Shown piece by piece: positions 43,304 to 57,100 of a stretch of 64,000 nucleotides of DNA. This DNA comes from Blastomussa wellsi (lineage: Eukaryota; Cnidaria; Anthozoa; Scleractinia; Plerogyridae): the NCBI GenBank assembly GCA_947652115.1, contig OX393569.1, positions 14,014,816 through 14,078,815 of the forward strand. The letters are read 5' to 3'. The notes under the pieces are model-generated. The model made no database searches. It was not told where the DNA came from and worked only from the letters and a program-made list of their open reading frames with translations. Made by a program: the position numbers and the translations under genes. Within the stretch, counting starts at the first letter, position 1. Every line of letters starts with the position of its first letter.

Positions 43304-43370
43304 TGACAATTTGTTGAATAATAAAACAATTATCCTGCTCAATCTTGCGGAATATCGTCTGATTTTAGCC
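43304..43370. repeat. dispersed GACAATTTGTTGA repeat, solo copy
   Basis: Matches the segment at 22727..22791 in the DOMON array (tgacaatttgttgaataata, tcttgcggaatatcgtctga). Followed by a small palindrome, ggcctacggcc. Confidence 0.5.
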
Positions 43371-44102
43371 AACTCGGCCTACGGCCTCGTCGGCTAAGCA
43401 TTAAGCGACATCGCTTCAGGATAAAATTATTAATTGTTAATTATCTGCATTTTAATTACAGCTGGAACTAAACTTTGATCAACTTACAAAAAATGCAAAT
43501 CGTATCAATCTGGAAGCCTTTATTGTGCACAGGTCTGTAAAACGCTGCCAGTTTATTGTCAGTCGTTTCAATATTGGGATAAAAAACCTGACCTCGCTAG
43601 CTATTTATAGACGGCTTTTACTGCACGTGAAAAATTGGTGCTTGGGCTATTTTAATATGAAAAGACTAGGACGTCAAAAATGCCAATGTTTTATTTTTAG
43701 GACCAAAAGTCTAAATATATAACTGTCTACTTCGAGGTCTATAAATCTAAATATAGTTCCTGAAAACCGCAGCAATTAAATAATGGCATCATCTATCATT
43801 CACACAAAAGTAAACGAGGAAGAGAGTTCAGCTTCTACGTGACCACATATGGACTTAATTTCGGTCATGAAGGTGTCTAGAAATGTCAAGTTTTCTGTTT
43901 TATTACTTTGGAGAGAAATAGTCTGATATTAAGAGAAGGACGAAGAGGGAAAGGTCGAGGAATTTAATTATACTGGTAGCGTTTTCGATCGTGCCTGCTT
44001 TCAGATAACAATCACGACCAACTCGAGGCCGCGTTAAAACCAGAAAGAGAAAGCGTTGTAACTCGCCACAATACACTACGAGATCTATTTTCCATATGAC
44101 GT

Positions 44103-44137
44103 AAAACTCCGACTATTGGCTCATAGTCGGAGTTTTT
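44103..44137. repeat. hairpin upstream of KSR
   Basis: aaaactccgactattgg and its partial complement catagtcggagttttt. A third TAGTCGGAG arm lies at about 44,166. Function unknown. Confidence 0.5.
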
Positions 44138-44682
44138 TAGCCAATCAAAAAGCTAGAAATGCAATAGTCGGAGCTGAGAATATTTTCTTAACCAAGCGCG
44201 AGGACCGCTGGAAGAAGATCGACAGCTGACACAGCTGATAATGAAGCCCATGCTTATTCTGGTCCTGAACAAACTTGTTTACAAAATGGTTATCACACGA
44301 CCCAAAACCGGCGTTCTGAATTAATTCAAGGAAAGGGTAAACTAGTAAACTTAGTGTGTAAATGTTTTACCGCTTTTGTTAAACAATGATATTTAGGTAC
44401 AAGGTACAAAGAAACATTACGTGACCCATTTGTCCTTGACCTTATTGCCTCTCCCTCCCTTCCCTCCATTTTTTGCTTATCACGTGCCTCGAACCGTGCC
44501 TCGAGCCCAGCTCACCACTATCGTCGAGAAATCATGGAGGGTCGACAGAGCTAATTTTCTACAGACGAAAATGGTTCTTTTTCCGGCCAGACGTAGGGGT
44601 TACCTGCTAATATTTTGTATTCTATTTGTTCCTTATCTGCAAACATAAGCTGCGGGCTGTCAAGAGGCTCAAAACCGTAAAA

Positions 44683-47600
44683 ATGTCGTCGGATGGAGTG
44701 GCAGTTGCGAAGATACTCGAACAGATTCAACTTGTCCAGGGTATGATCGACATAAATGCGTCCAGCTTGAACAGTCTGCGAACACAGTTTTCCACCAACA
44801 GTGACTTGATCCAGCAAGAAATCCGCACACTGGAGGTAAATATTATCGCTTAAATCACCCGTTTAAGGCGCTCTGTGGTGTGTGTGATTCATCTCACGGC
44901 TTGTGACATCTCGTATTTGTCACTAGCGTGCAAGAACTTAGTAGCTTGGCAAATACGAGGTTTTATATTGATGCTAGTTAGGTAAGTTTAGTTTCGAAAG
45001 TATTAATTTATACTATTACTTTCGAGTGTCCGGTTGTACTTGTTTTTAAAATCATCGAACGTTTTGCAGTGCACAGATGCGAAAGATGTTGGACATATTT
45101 TACTCTGTGATTCCTATCTGTTGCGACGTGACTTTCAAGACTTGATGTTTACGTTGAAGCGCGAGATGATCTCGACACGAAAACGTGAGCGTTCATTCGC
45201 GGTGCCCTAAGCAAATGGTTTATTAGCGCCTACGCATGGTTTTGTAAAAGTAAATGACCTGTTTGCCGTACGAGATTAAGAAAGATCTGAATCTACAGGA
45301 TACTCGACAGGTTCGCTTGTCTCGTCATACATCTTGTCTTCGAAGAGTGCATATTAAACAGACAAAGATGGCGAAGATATCGGCTGCAAAATTCGATCGC
45401 GTTTGTTGTCAAGCAACTCGTTTTTTATTGGAGATATTTATTCATTAAGAAGAAAAACTTTTGTTGTTGTAAAGCTTCCTGTTTGAAAAAAGATGAAGTG
45501 GTTTGGAAATCCTTGAATTGTAGCAATTAATTAAAATCAGTCGAGTGTCCGAATAACCTTTGATTGCACTTGATTTCACACAACTGCAATTTCTGGCTTA
45601 ATCTTCAAACTCTAAACAATTCCAGTAAATGTACCTTTTTATGTTTTATGCCAGTATTAAAATTTTTCATTGTGGGCGCTTTTATCTCCAGGGCAAGCTT
45701 GTAAAACTGTTTTCAAGACAGCTAGTTGTGAAGCAGAAATGCTATGAAGATTGGAACCACAACGAAAAACTTCGGTATTACCCTAAACTCGAGCAGTGGT
45801 TGCAAGTAGTTGGAATAAACGAGGAGGCAATCAAGGTACGTGTATAATAATTTTTGTATACACAAGCATGTCAAAACAATTTGACACAAAGAAATGCCCT
45901 TGAGCCCTTCCTGCTGTTTAAGACAACAGTCCCCATCCCCAGGCCCCTGGATTTTAATATTCAGTGGAAGCCCGATTTCTCAATCCCTCCCAGTAACTCT
46001 AAGCAAAAGTGGCACCCTTCGTTTAGCCAAATACTACATTTTTACCCTGATTGCCACACAATATGAACAGTTGCAGTTGCTTGCATGATCAAAGATGCAG
46101 GTGACAACAAGTTTTGAAACATTTTTGAAGGGAAAAAAATTTTGTTTAGTTTGAAGGTTGGGTGGTAAATTAAGGGTGCAACCAGTTTAAATATTTATTT
46201 ATGTCGGCTGGAAATTATATTTGGCTGTTAGATGTACGAAAAATCTCCACTTTTTATCGGTTTTTTTTCACCTTCCTCATTGTTCTATTTCTGATATGGT
46301 AATTTGTGGGTTCCTCAAGGCCATAAATTATCTCCAATTCAAGTTGATGATTTTTTTGTCTGTTTGTTTGTTGGTCAGATCACCTGCAAGTTTGAGAACA
46401 AATTTAATTTATACAAGCTTGGGCCAAAATGTACATTGTATTATTTATTTAATTCATTGTTGCATCGAAAATTTGTTTATCACCCTCAGCAGTTGAACGA
46501 CAGTAATGGCTCACATGTTGCTTGTTTTGTCTGCAAGATTTTTTAGTTCATTATTTTATAAATGTATTTTCATTATTTCCTGTTTTAAGGGAAACCTATT
46601 TCTTAATTTGGTCTAAAAATTCAATAATTTTTAAATAATAAATCCATTTTACAGGCTGCATGTATAAATTTGCATTTTGTGTAGATTATTGTTGACTACA
46701 TTTTGCCCTTTTTCTTTTAATTATTTTAGAAGTTAAAATATGTAAGATGTTCATGTTTTTACTTTAATTATCTTTATAAAAATATTTAGTTTTTGAAAAA
46801 AGTTAATGACGAGCATAAAGTAATCAGATCCAAGTTTTCTCTCCACATGTTCCCTTCCAAGCACTGTTTCATAAAATACAATAAAAATGGTAGGTCACCG
46901 TGCCCGCAAAAGAGATATGATGGGCCAATCTTACCCCATTTATGCTAATCACGTGTGCTCTTTTATGGTTTCATGGTACAGTTTGTGGTAGCTGAAAGTA
47001 AAGATTATTAACAGAATACGATTATATGGAACAATGCAACATATATTTTTTTCCTTCCCCAAAATGTCTCTTTTATTTTTTTAATTTAATGGTGACCATT
47101 GGTGCATCAAAATTCTGCTATAAAAATATAGGTGACCGTGCTTGTTTACAAGAACAACAACAATTTATCTCTTGTGAGCAAAGCCGTATAGAAAAAGCTG
47201 CCATATTGTTCATGTAATAGCGCATAAAATTCTGTGCAGTAAGGATGTGCAATGCAGTACCGAGGAATCTTAATCATGGATTTCATCATGGTTACAAACT
47301 CCCAACAACTCATCCTTTCTGGTATCAATTGAGTGTTGCGATTTGAGGATCCCTTCTATTGCATTACCAGTACTTCCATTTGCCAGTTAAATCTAAAAGC
47401 ATTATTTTGTGTTGTCATTGATGTTTCACCTAAGACATTATAAAATAACTGAGATATATACTATGCACATTGTTATTGGCTGATACATGTAGGTTTGTTT
47501 AGATGAGAGTATTTAAACTTGGATGTGATGTGGTTTGCACATATTTTTTAGAAATATTTTATAAAAGCAATAGTGGACATTTGCTGTGGTCATATTCGCC

Positions 47601-48142
47601 ATTTTTGCATTGCCCATAATACACCTTGTTTGCCCCCCAAAATTTTGCATAAGCATTGTCTTCAGATTCTTTTGGAAAGACTGTAATACCCAGGAGAATT
47701 CGGAAACAAAGGTTATGCAAAATTTTGGGGGGCAAACAATGTGTATTATGGACAATGCGAAAATGGTCAATAGCCTCATCAAAACACTCATGCCTTGCCG
47801 CGTGGGTGTGTCTCCCAGGTTTCGCATAGCCATTTTTTCACTTTGCGATCGACGGACTAAGAAAAAAGGGACTGCTCATTGCCTACTGATGTGCTGATTA
47901 CGTTTGGGACCTTTTCTCATATCTGATGTTTCCAAGTGACTATTAATTTACTGTAGCTCATTTGTTTTTTACTCTCATTTATTTCTTCTGTGAACAGAAT
48001 TTGGAAGAAAAGTGTTGCACAGTTGAAGGTCTTTTGTCACTATCAGATGAGAAACTTCGAGCCATCCTTGAGAACTACGCAGATGGACAGGAAGAAAGTA
48101 GGAGGCTGATTGCTGCCCTCAAACATCTTCAGGCATATACAG
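44683..48142 (+). CDS. KSR: KSR exons 1-3: CA1 coiled-coil/SAM-like region
   Basis: Residues 1-147. Exon 1 gives the coiled-coil start ([19 protein letters not shown]), exon 2 the basic stretch and [12 protein letters not shown], exon 3 the ELLxLxDEKLRxIL-like helices ([14 protein letters not shown]) and [12 protein letters not shown]. In known KSR this region binds BRAF and helps membrane recruitment. Intron 2 holds a foldback (47597..47768); intron 3 holds SINE-like repeats. Confidence 0.88.
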
Positions 48143-51117
48143 GTACAAAATTAATTTTTGGCAATAAGAAAATTCTCCAGTGGCTCTAAATAACATAAAT
48201 AGAAAAACCTATAAATCGACTTTGTTTGAAGCTGATTTCCAGTCTGTACTGCACAAACTTGGGATTTGTTTTCAATTTTGTTTTGAATTTGTTGACACAT
48301 TAAATTTCGGTAACAGCATACATGAAGTTTTATAGTCTGCCATTATGGTTCGTTTGGGTAACCCTGGGATAGACTAACATCCCATCCAGGGGGAGTAGAA
48401 ATTACCCCTAGTCACTTCATGTTTTAGAAACGGGGATAAGCTGTGGCCTGATGGCCCACTGGGCTTGTACACAGACTTAACCTTTCCTTGCCTTTTACAA
48501 ATAAAGTGTGGACTCCAGTGTATAAAATTTATTTAGAAATACTGTATCCCACACTCAATGTACTCTCTGAGATTGAGAAAGTGGTGTGGTTTTTAAACCT
48601 TCCACTAAGTATAGTTTTAATACAAAACCAAATTGAATGCCAGTTACAGTCAAGTGACAGTCAAGTGAAATTTGCTCTAGAAGAATGGCGAGAATGAGAA
48701 TGCTACATGAATAATACATGATATATGTAATTTGTCGTCCCAAAGAACGCCAGAAACAGGGCCATAAAGACAGCACATCAGATATTTACTGGGATTCTTG
48801 GGACACTGGCAAACCAAGAGAAAAGAGTGCCAGCCTTTCCATCAGTCCTTCAGAGCGGTCATCGCGTTCCTCAGTCACCTTGGATAGTGATGTACCATTG
48901 TCGTCACCAAGCTCGGATGCAGGCACAGAGGGCTCCAGGCTGTCCACATTATCTGCAAGTGATACTGATGGCGGGCTTAGTCCTAAACACAGTCCTCAAC
49001 CAGGGTATTTCATGAAGAGAAGTGTATCTGATGACGCTAATTTAGGTAGGAAGGGCAAACAATACTATGAGCTTGGTGATTTGAAGACCAGAGGGAAATG
49101 CTTTGTTGTCTCAACACCCTTCTCATAAGACTACTTTTGTGATTTTTTTTTATTCTGTATGCGTATCTTGAAAACTCAGTAAGAGTAATGCCACACGTTC
49201 CACCAACGACATTCGCTGCTGTCCTTTCATTTTATCACCTCTGTCCGAGAAATATTGACAATGAAATATATTGAGTGAGAAATATTACATTTAAGCCTTG
49301 ATTTCAGTTTTTGAAAACTGGCTGAGTAGCAGTACTGGTACACGTAGTTTGTGAATGTAGCTCACACGTAGTGAAGGTAAAGGCAGCTTTTGTTGTGAAA
49401 TTCTTCTTAAGCCCTCAGCCACATCATTGTTAATACTGTCAGAGTTTTGAAAACTTAGAGAAAAGGAACTGCGAAGACAAAAAGAAAACAGCCGATTTGT
49501 TTTTTCAAACAGCACTTCATGTCAGCTACAGCAAATATATCCCTTTAAACAACAGTGTTGATTCACTGTGATTCACTGGAATGTCTTTATTGGCTTGAAA
49601 AGTTCTTTTATCTGCTGTGCTGAAAACTAGGGAGAACACTGAACTCTGGTGCAAATATATAAAAATGATAATCACCATCTGACTACTTCTAATTTTTTGC
49701 CAGCTACTTCAAAAGTTGTGGACAACCCTGTTGGATGCCTGTGAACTTTATTGAAACAGGCCACTTTCACTATTAATATTAGAATTCAGCTTGATAGCGT
49801 GGCCTAGAGGACACAAACAAAAGAAATTATTAAACATGCATTTTTATTTTCTTTGTTTGTGTCTTCTAGTCCTCTCTACCAAGCTGAATTAATTGATTAT
49901 CTTTCGCTAAGTACTACATGGCCATAACTCTATCAGAGAGAACTATTAAATAAATATATTTTATTTAATATGTTTACAGGAAACAGGATATTTATCAACA
50001 GTGAAAATCCAAATTTAACGGTTGGCAAAAAGCGTGGAGGAAAGCTTGAACCTGTCACTCCTCTAACAATAGAGATTCCAAAGAGTACCAGTGGTGACAT
50101 CTCGCTTTATTCACAGTCGGATTCAGAGTCTGATCATAATGCAAGTAAGTATGAGGTGTGCATGAACATGAACATGGAAATAATTTAGAGTGTTCATACC
50201 ATTTAAAATCTTCATTCTGTCCAATGCACTATAAACCAGATGAAAGCTGTTATGTACCGGTACATGTCATAGTTCTGTTTTACACTTGGTACAATTTGTA
50301 TTTTTCTCGGTTTTCTGGTGAACATATAAACAAATGAATGATAATGAATATATATAAAAAAAGGAAAATAGCAAATTATGCACATTATATTGTTTCATCT
50401 GCCCTCTCATGTAGGTTGAGGGAGAAGGAAAGTTGAGTAGGGGGTAGGTAGGGGAGGGATGGATGACTTTTTTATAGAAAAAAATAAATTTAACCTAGGT
50501 TAAAAAAATTACCTACATGTACAGCGTAGGTTAAAAAAATATGTAGTTTGAAAAAAAGTACCTGCAGACAATTTTGACCTGTAACATGTACTACTGGATG
50601 AAAAGTAGCACTGTGAGAGTAAAGTTTCTTGCCCAAAGATGTAACACAGTGACTCTACCCGACCAGCATGATCCTGAATCTAGCACAGTAATCAGTAGGC
50701 CTCAGCGCCTTCCCCTGTCATTTATAAAACTGGTAAACTTTTACCAAAACTTGAGTATACTTTATGTTGCGAAGAACTTGACTTGATGCAGTCAGTCAGG
50801 TGTAGCTAGACTGGAGTCCTGGAAATAGTATACCTGCCTACTCTAAAGCCTTAAACATGAGCATCATGCTTTTGGGTCGAAAATTCCTACTTCACATGCC
50901 TACAGACCAATTTCTCATGCTAAGCTATTACTGCCTTATAATTTGGTTTTATCAATTGGGTTGATAATGTCAATTGGCCACCGTAAAGAGATTCAAGAGC
51001 TGACGTTTCGAGCATTAGCACTTCGTCGGAGCGAATCCGTCAGCTCTTGAATCTCTTTACGGTGGCCAATTGACATTATCAACCCAGTTGATAAAACCAA
51101 ATTATCTTGCTATACTT

Positions 51118-51160
<43 letters not shown>

Positions 51161-54100
51161 CTATTACTGCCTTAACTGACACAAATTGTTAAAATATTTC
51201 AATTTTAAGCAATGAAATTTTAAGAAAATAATTAGAACATGTGAATGAGAATGTTCCCTGAATTCTCTGATTTTAGAAGAAAAAAGTACTGGTAATGAAG
51301 TTGTGTTTCACAAAACACATCTTGGGACTGGGACCCAGAAATCTTCAGATTGGCCTCAGAAATGTTCAGAATGCCTTCGGAAGTCATTGGACTACTTTGG
51401 ATATGGTTGGGTTGTCTTTGAAAACCCTATTAAAAATATCATGCCTTCGCAGATATAGAATATATAGCTAGTCTTAGTTGTGTGCAATACAACTAAGACT
51501 AGCTACTGTATTTACCCGTGTATAAGTCGACCTTTCACGAACTAAAAATCAGTCCAAAAAATGGCCCTCGACTTGTACACGGGTCAAAAACTAAGACCCA
51601 AGCACCGGTAAAACAAATTCGGCACAATAAGCATAACAATTGTCTCGATAATCTTACACAAAACGTCTAATCTTTAATCTTTATAAACAATGATAAAAAA
51701 CACGAAGTCCTTTGCTTAGCGGTCTGTGTCTAAATTAGCAGTTCAAGTTGAAATGCTTTAAAATTTATCTGCTTTATGTAGTGTTGACGATACTCCCTGG
51801 CACAATTTCTGAATAAAGAACTGACATTTCTTACAAAATGAAGCTGTAAAACTGCTGAGGAAAAACATCTTTCTCCCCTCGAACTCCCTGCTTAGTAACC
51901 TGGCATGATGTAAACATGTGCAGTCATCAGTTACCAATACTCGACCGATTTTGTTGCTTGGTTACCAAGTTTTCTAAACACGCTGTTAATCGAGCATTCT
52001 CAAAGATTATTGACCTTCTTTGGTGTTTTGCCTGCCTGCTAAAGCTGCTTTTTCATCTCCCACAGTTAGAAAGGTTTGTCCTGAATTAGTATGCTTGATT
52101 TTGTAAGCAAAATGCCAAAATGCCCACATGTAAATGTGTTGTTAAAACGGTTGCGTACATGCGAGAATATTAAAACTTCACATTGAAACTTGCTGTGATT
52201 GTTTCATATTTTCCATAATACTTACCTGAACAATAATTCTAAGAAATAGAATTATATATTTAAGTTTTCCAATAAAATGAAGAAAACTTAGTTTTTGGCC
52301 CAAAAATTAGGGGGTGGACTTATACACGAGGTCGACTAATACACGGGTAAATACGGTATATATATTAATATAATATCACTTGAGCATGAATTCTAATGGA
52401 ATTGCTTTGATGTTCTTCATTTGCCAGGTTCACACACGATAAGTTCTCCATCTAGGTTTAATGTTGCGCACTATGGTATGGGGCATACAATCAATCACAG
52501 GTATGCAATCACTGAATTCTTCATCAGTTGTTTCAACAAGGACTTTGTTTATCTTGAGTGGGATTGTATTAACCAGACATGAGGGCCACACTGGATAAAT
52601 GTTGGTCCTACTAACAGTAGTTCGTGAAAGTATGGATCAAGCGCAGTGAGACCTGTACAGAAAAGACCAAAGGCCAATATTCTCCATGTACATGTTCATA
52701 AGCAGTACTCTTCTGTCTTGAAAGAACAAAACTTTTGAACACTTTCTGTTTTTCCCACTTAAACTCACTTAAATAAAAATATTCGGTTATTCCCCCTGTC
52801 GCTCAGAGTTTTCCTTTTCGGCCGGTGACCGGCGATTTTCGCCGCATGTGAATGGCTCCGTCTCCGGCAACTAAAAGAATCCTTCTGTTATATAATTTAA
52901 AAGTTATATCATTTATACAAGCTGTCTCCGCCAGCTTCGCTTTCATCGACTTCAACTTTATTTGAAAAGGAAAACCCTGGTCGCTGTTGTGCAGCCTTGC
53001 ATTCCATTGCTGCCTATTTTGCAGCATTGTCTATTTGGAGGCAAGGGAGTTCACCATTTCTTCACAGTTGTAACTAATTCTCCCATTATTGTTACTGAAG
53101 TACTGTAGGTGTGCCCCTGAATTGTGACACTGATTACTGGATTCATAAGAGATTTATTATGTGACCTAAACTGGAAAAGATCTGTTTGTAGAACCGGCAT
53201 TAAACCGGCAGTAATGTTGTCTAGTTACACGTACCTGGAATTTGATATTGGTCCTCCTATCTTAGTTTTGTAATAAGTCAGGGAGGGCTGTAAATAATAT
53301 TGCCATAACATGTTACTCCCAACATTATTTCACTCTAATAAGTGTTTCAACTAATAACTTCATTGACAGGTTTTCACAGAAGACATTTATGGTTAGCTTG
53401 GCATGCGATTATTGCCATAAAATCCTTTTGGTTGGTAAAAAATGCAAAGAGTGCAAGTAAGTTCAATAAAATTAATCTGTAAGGGTTTTTGAATTTTCAA
53501 ATTGTCCGGAATGTGTTGACAACAAAATTTACAAACCCCACAAAAGAAATAAATTATTTTTTGCTGAAATTGCATGCTTCACATATTTTTCCTGGCCCGA
53601 GGCCTGGTGGCATAATCGTTAGTGTGCTGGACTCCAGATCAGGCGGTCCGAGTTTGAGCCTCAGCTAGGGCACTGCACTGTACTGTGTTCTTGGGCAACA
53701 CACTTGTCTCTCAAAGTGGCTCTTCACCCAGGTGAATAATTGAGTACCAACAAAATACCCTTGGTCTTACAAATAATAACCTCAGACGCCGACTAGAACT
53801 TCTCATCCTATTTGTTAAAAAGTATGTATGTAGCTGTAAAATTAATGTGACGCCTCGTAACTGTTTGCAATTTATATATAATTTAAAAATGCAATGGAAA
53901 ATAGAAAGATTAATGTGAAGTAATTATTATAATATCTCTTAGCCTTCTCACATATAATTAACTAATAATTAAGCTAATAATGTAAATATGTAAGTAATGA
54001 TATTGTAAATTAGTATTACGTATGCTGATGTAAGTAATTTTTGGGTACTTTTTTGTTTTCTTTTCCTTTTAGTGTGTTTATGTAGTTTTTTTTGTATTTC

Positions 54101-57100
54101 AATGTCATTGTTGCAAATAATAATAATTAAAAAAAAAATCCAGGGGAGAGTAGAAGGCACTTCATTGTAAGGAAACCCGTGATAAGCTCCAGCCTGATGT
54201 GCCAGTAATCTCTTCTGCAGAATTTTCCTTTTTTATCTTGCATATTTGTTTTGTTTGATAGGCTTAAATTTCACAAAAAATGTGCTAAACTGGCTCCTCC
54301 TGTGTGTAAGTTACCCAAAGGATGTGGAGAGTTTTTCACTGCTCAACTTCGGCGAGGTGAGTACAGTAACAAGCCAAGCTAAGATGACTTTCTGTTTTTA
54401 TTGCAGCTATGCATGGTGTACAACAAACAAAATAATAAAACTTATATGTCACGTGAAACTTTGATATGCAATATCATTGTAAAATATTGCACCTATTTGA
54501 ATTTATTTTCATTTGAAAGCAGCATGGACATATTTTTCAGAAAGAACGATTTATGATTTATGCAAAAACTGCATTCGATCAGCCATTCATGGTATCTGTT
54601 TTGAACAGAGCTTCACAAGCTGTTTTGCATCTGTTCACTTGCTGTGCATTCAGCCATTCGAATGGATACCATAAGAAATGTTTTATACATGTAAGTGGTC
54701 ACACATTCATGTGTCAGTACCCCCCTCTACCTTTCAATATTGGAAAATACAACAAAGTGTCAGATGAATTGTCTTTGTCAACATGGCATATAGGGGTGGT
54801 GAAATTACTGGAAAAGTGTGCACAAACATCTTTTTCATTACTTGTGACAATGCGTTTACTTCCAACATTAATTCTGAGTCTTGATGCATGTTTACGATGG
54901 ACTGAATGAATACCTTTTTAGTGTCAGTACTGAAAATACATGTAGCAACAAAGAACCACTAAGTGGGGACACTATGCTTGTAAATCTTTTGAAGAGCAAA
55001 AATGAATACAACTGCTATCAGTCATTTGTTTTTGTTGCTTTCTTTTGCAGCCGTTAATTACAGATCTTTACCGATGATACGCCCTCATGTACCGAGAACA
55101 AACTCAGAGCCATCCAGCATTGCTCTGCAAGTCGAAAAATATATGCGCGAACAAAGTAGGTTGAATGCCAACCGTAGCCATGGTGATTTGAATACAGTTG
55201 ACCGCAAGGCCTGGTCTGTTGGTACTCCCACTGAAATTCCATCGCAGTATACAAAAGGCACAAGTGGAGCCAGCGCAACAAGCGGCGACTCATGCTCTAC
55301 ATCATCATCAACGTCATCACCGCCTTCTTCTCCTCTTCACACAACTACTAGCACCAGCCTGTCAGCACAGGAAGAGCTTGACCAGTTTCCAGATTCACAT
55401 TTTTCCTTTACAGGCTAGTCTGCTTTTTTCACTTTTTCCAATGGATTGGTGGTCTAGTAGTTAGACTGCTGGACATCCAGATCCAGCGGTTCAGGTTCAA
55501 GACCTGTTCAGGGCACTGCGTTGTAGAGCTTACCTTCATCCAGACCCTGCAATGTGTAGCATCCCATTAAGGGGGGGTGGGTAGAAATATAGTACATCTT
55601 GTAACTTCATGGCACTATCCCATCAAGGGTGGCAATAAATGCAGTACTTCTAGTCACTTCATTGACCATTTTTGCATTGCCCATAAGCATTGTCTTCAGA
55701 TTCTCTTGGTACGACTGAAATACCAAGGAGAATTGGGAAACAAAGGTTATGCAATTTTTTTTTGGGGGGGGGGGGGGGTGGGGGGGTAAAAAAGGTGTAT
55801 TATGGGCAATGAGAAAATGGTCAATGGCACTAGGGAGCCTGGGATAAGCTATGGCCAGATGGGTTACAAGCCTCATGTGCCAACTGAACATTTCTTTACT
55901 TTTACCATAGCATTTCGTTTGCCAACTGCTGAGTTTAAACAGCACAATATAATAATTATATGCAGAACAGACATCCTTGCACAAAAGCACAGGGTTACTG
56001 TATAGATCGTTTTCACTCACCGTTGCTACGCCGCCATATAAATAAAATAAATAATAAATAATAAAGACTTTATTTAAGTGTCAATGTATCTAGCACCACG
56101 GTGCTAATTGGGGACACTGTAAACAAGGAAACAAATATTGTAAATGAAACAGAAAGTTGTTAAAAATCCCAACTGGCAGGAGGCAGACCAGTTGGCTATT
56201 TACAAAGCGTGGAGGAGTTGAATTCGGGGCCACCGAAGACAAATCCATTTTTAGTGGCAGGGAGGAGGACTCGAACCCGGGACCACCTGATTACAAGTCC
56301 AGCGCCCTGACCACTAGGCCACGCTCGCCTCCCTGAATGATATTGGTCTACAGAAATGTTAGCAAACCCAATTCAAGTCCTCAAATAACAATGGTGTTGT
56401 GCATGATTGTTGGATGTGGAAACTGAAGCGGGCGCGATAGAGGTACAAATTCCGCTCGAGTACCTTCTGTGGTTACTAATCAAGGAGAAGAAACTGATAA
56501 ACTGTCACAGGAGAGGTGATCGCGCTGGATTTCTGGATGAAATTTTGAACAACGATTGCGTATGTGGTAGACATTTCGTTTCTGGACAACCGGCCAAAGG
56601 CTGGGATAGATATAATGTTGATTGGGTGCCTACATTAAACCTTGGACACGAGAAAAAGCAAGATAAAACAAATTTCGAACAAGCTTGTTGTGGAGGTGAA
56701 TTATGAATCGGGATGTCAGAAAGGTTGGATATCTTTTTATCCAAGTCGGCTTTCATTTTCTTAGCCGAAGTAAAGTTTATATCTCAGACCCTTGCGTACT
56801 CAGAAATCGGAAGACGACTAAATTCTGGCTTTTTGTCCGACTTTTGTTCACATTTGGAGATATCCATATCAGAGAAAAGGCTACAATTGTAGACCTGAGT
56901 CATATTTGCATTAATTACGCAATTGAAAGCTGTACACCAATATGGCAGCAGAAATAACTGTGATGTCATGTGAAAATGATGTATTAAATAAATTCCATCT
57001 CTGAGTAAAGGAGAAGGTTGCTATTTTTGAAAGAGATCAAACATGGACATCAACATGCAGCACACTTGAGATAGTGTTTCATAATTAACAAATAAAGAAG

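Larger units (their letters stand above)
41639..44682. other. upstream region of KSR, no gene seen
   Basis: AT-rich, no recognisable coding frames. Contains a dispersed repeat at 43304..43370 and a hairpin at 44103..44137. The KSR promoter must lie in the last few hundred bases, but I see no clear TATA box. Confidence 0.55.

Noticed and set aside
44103..44137. Rho-independent-like terminator
   Set aside because: Hairpin plus T-run in a eukaryotic intergenic region; a third arm nearby shows it is a repeat.
54553..54909. 118-codon open frame in KSR intron 8
   Set aside because: No motif, no matching splice signals in frame, atypical composition; likely chance.
56265..56333. Functional tRNA on the minus strand
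   Set aside because: Followed by a SINE body and a microsatellite tail; it is a SINE head.
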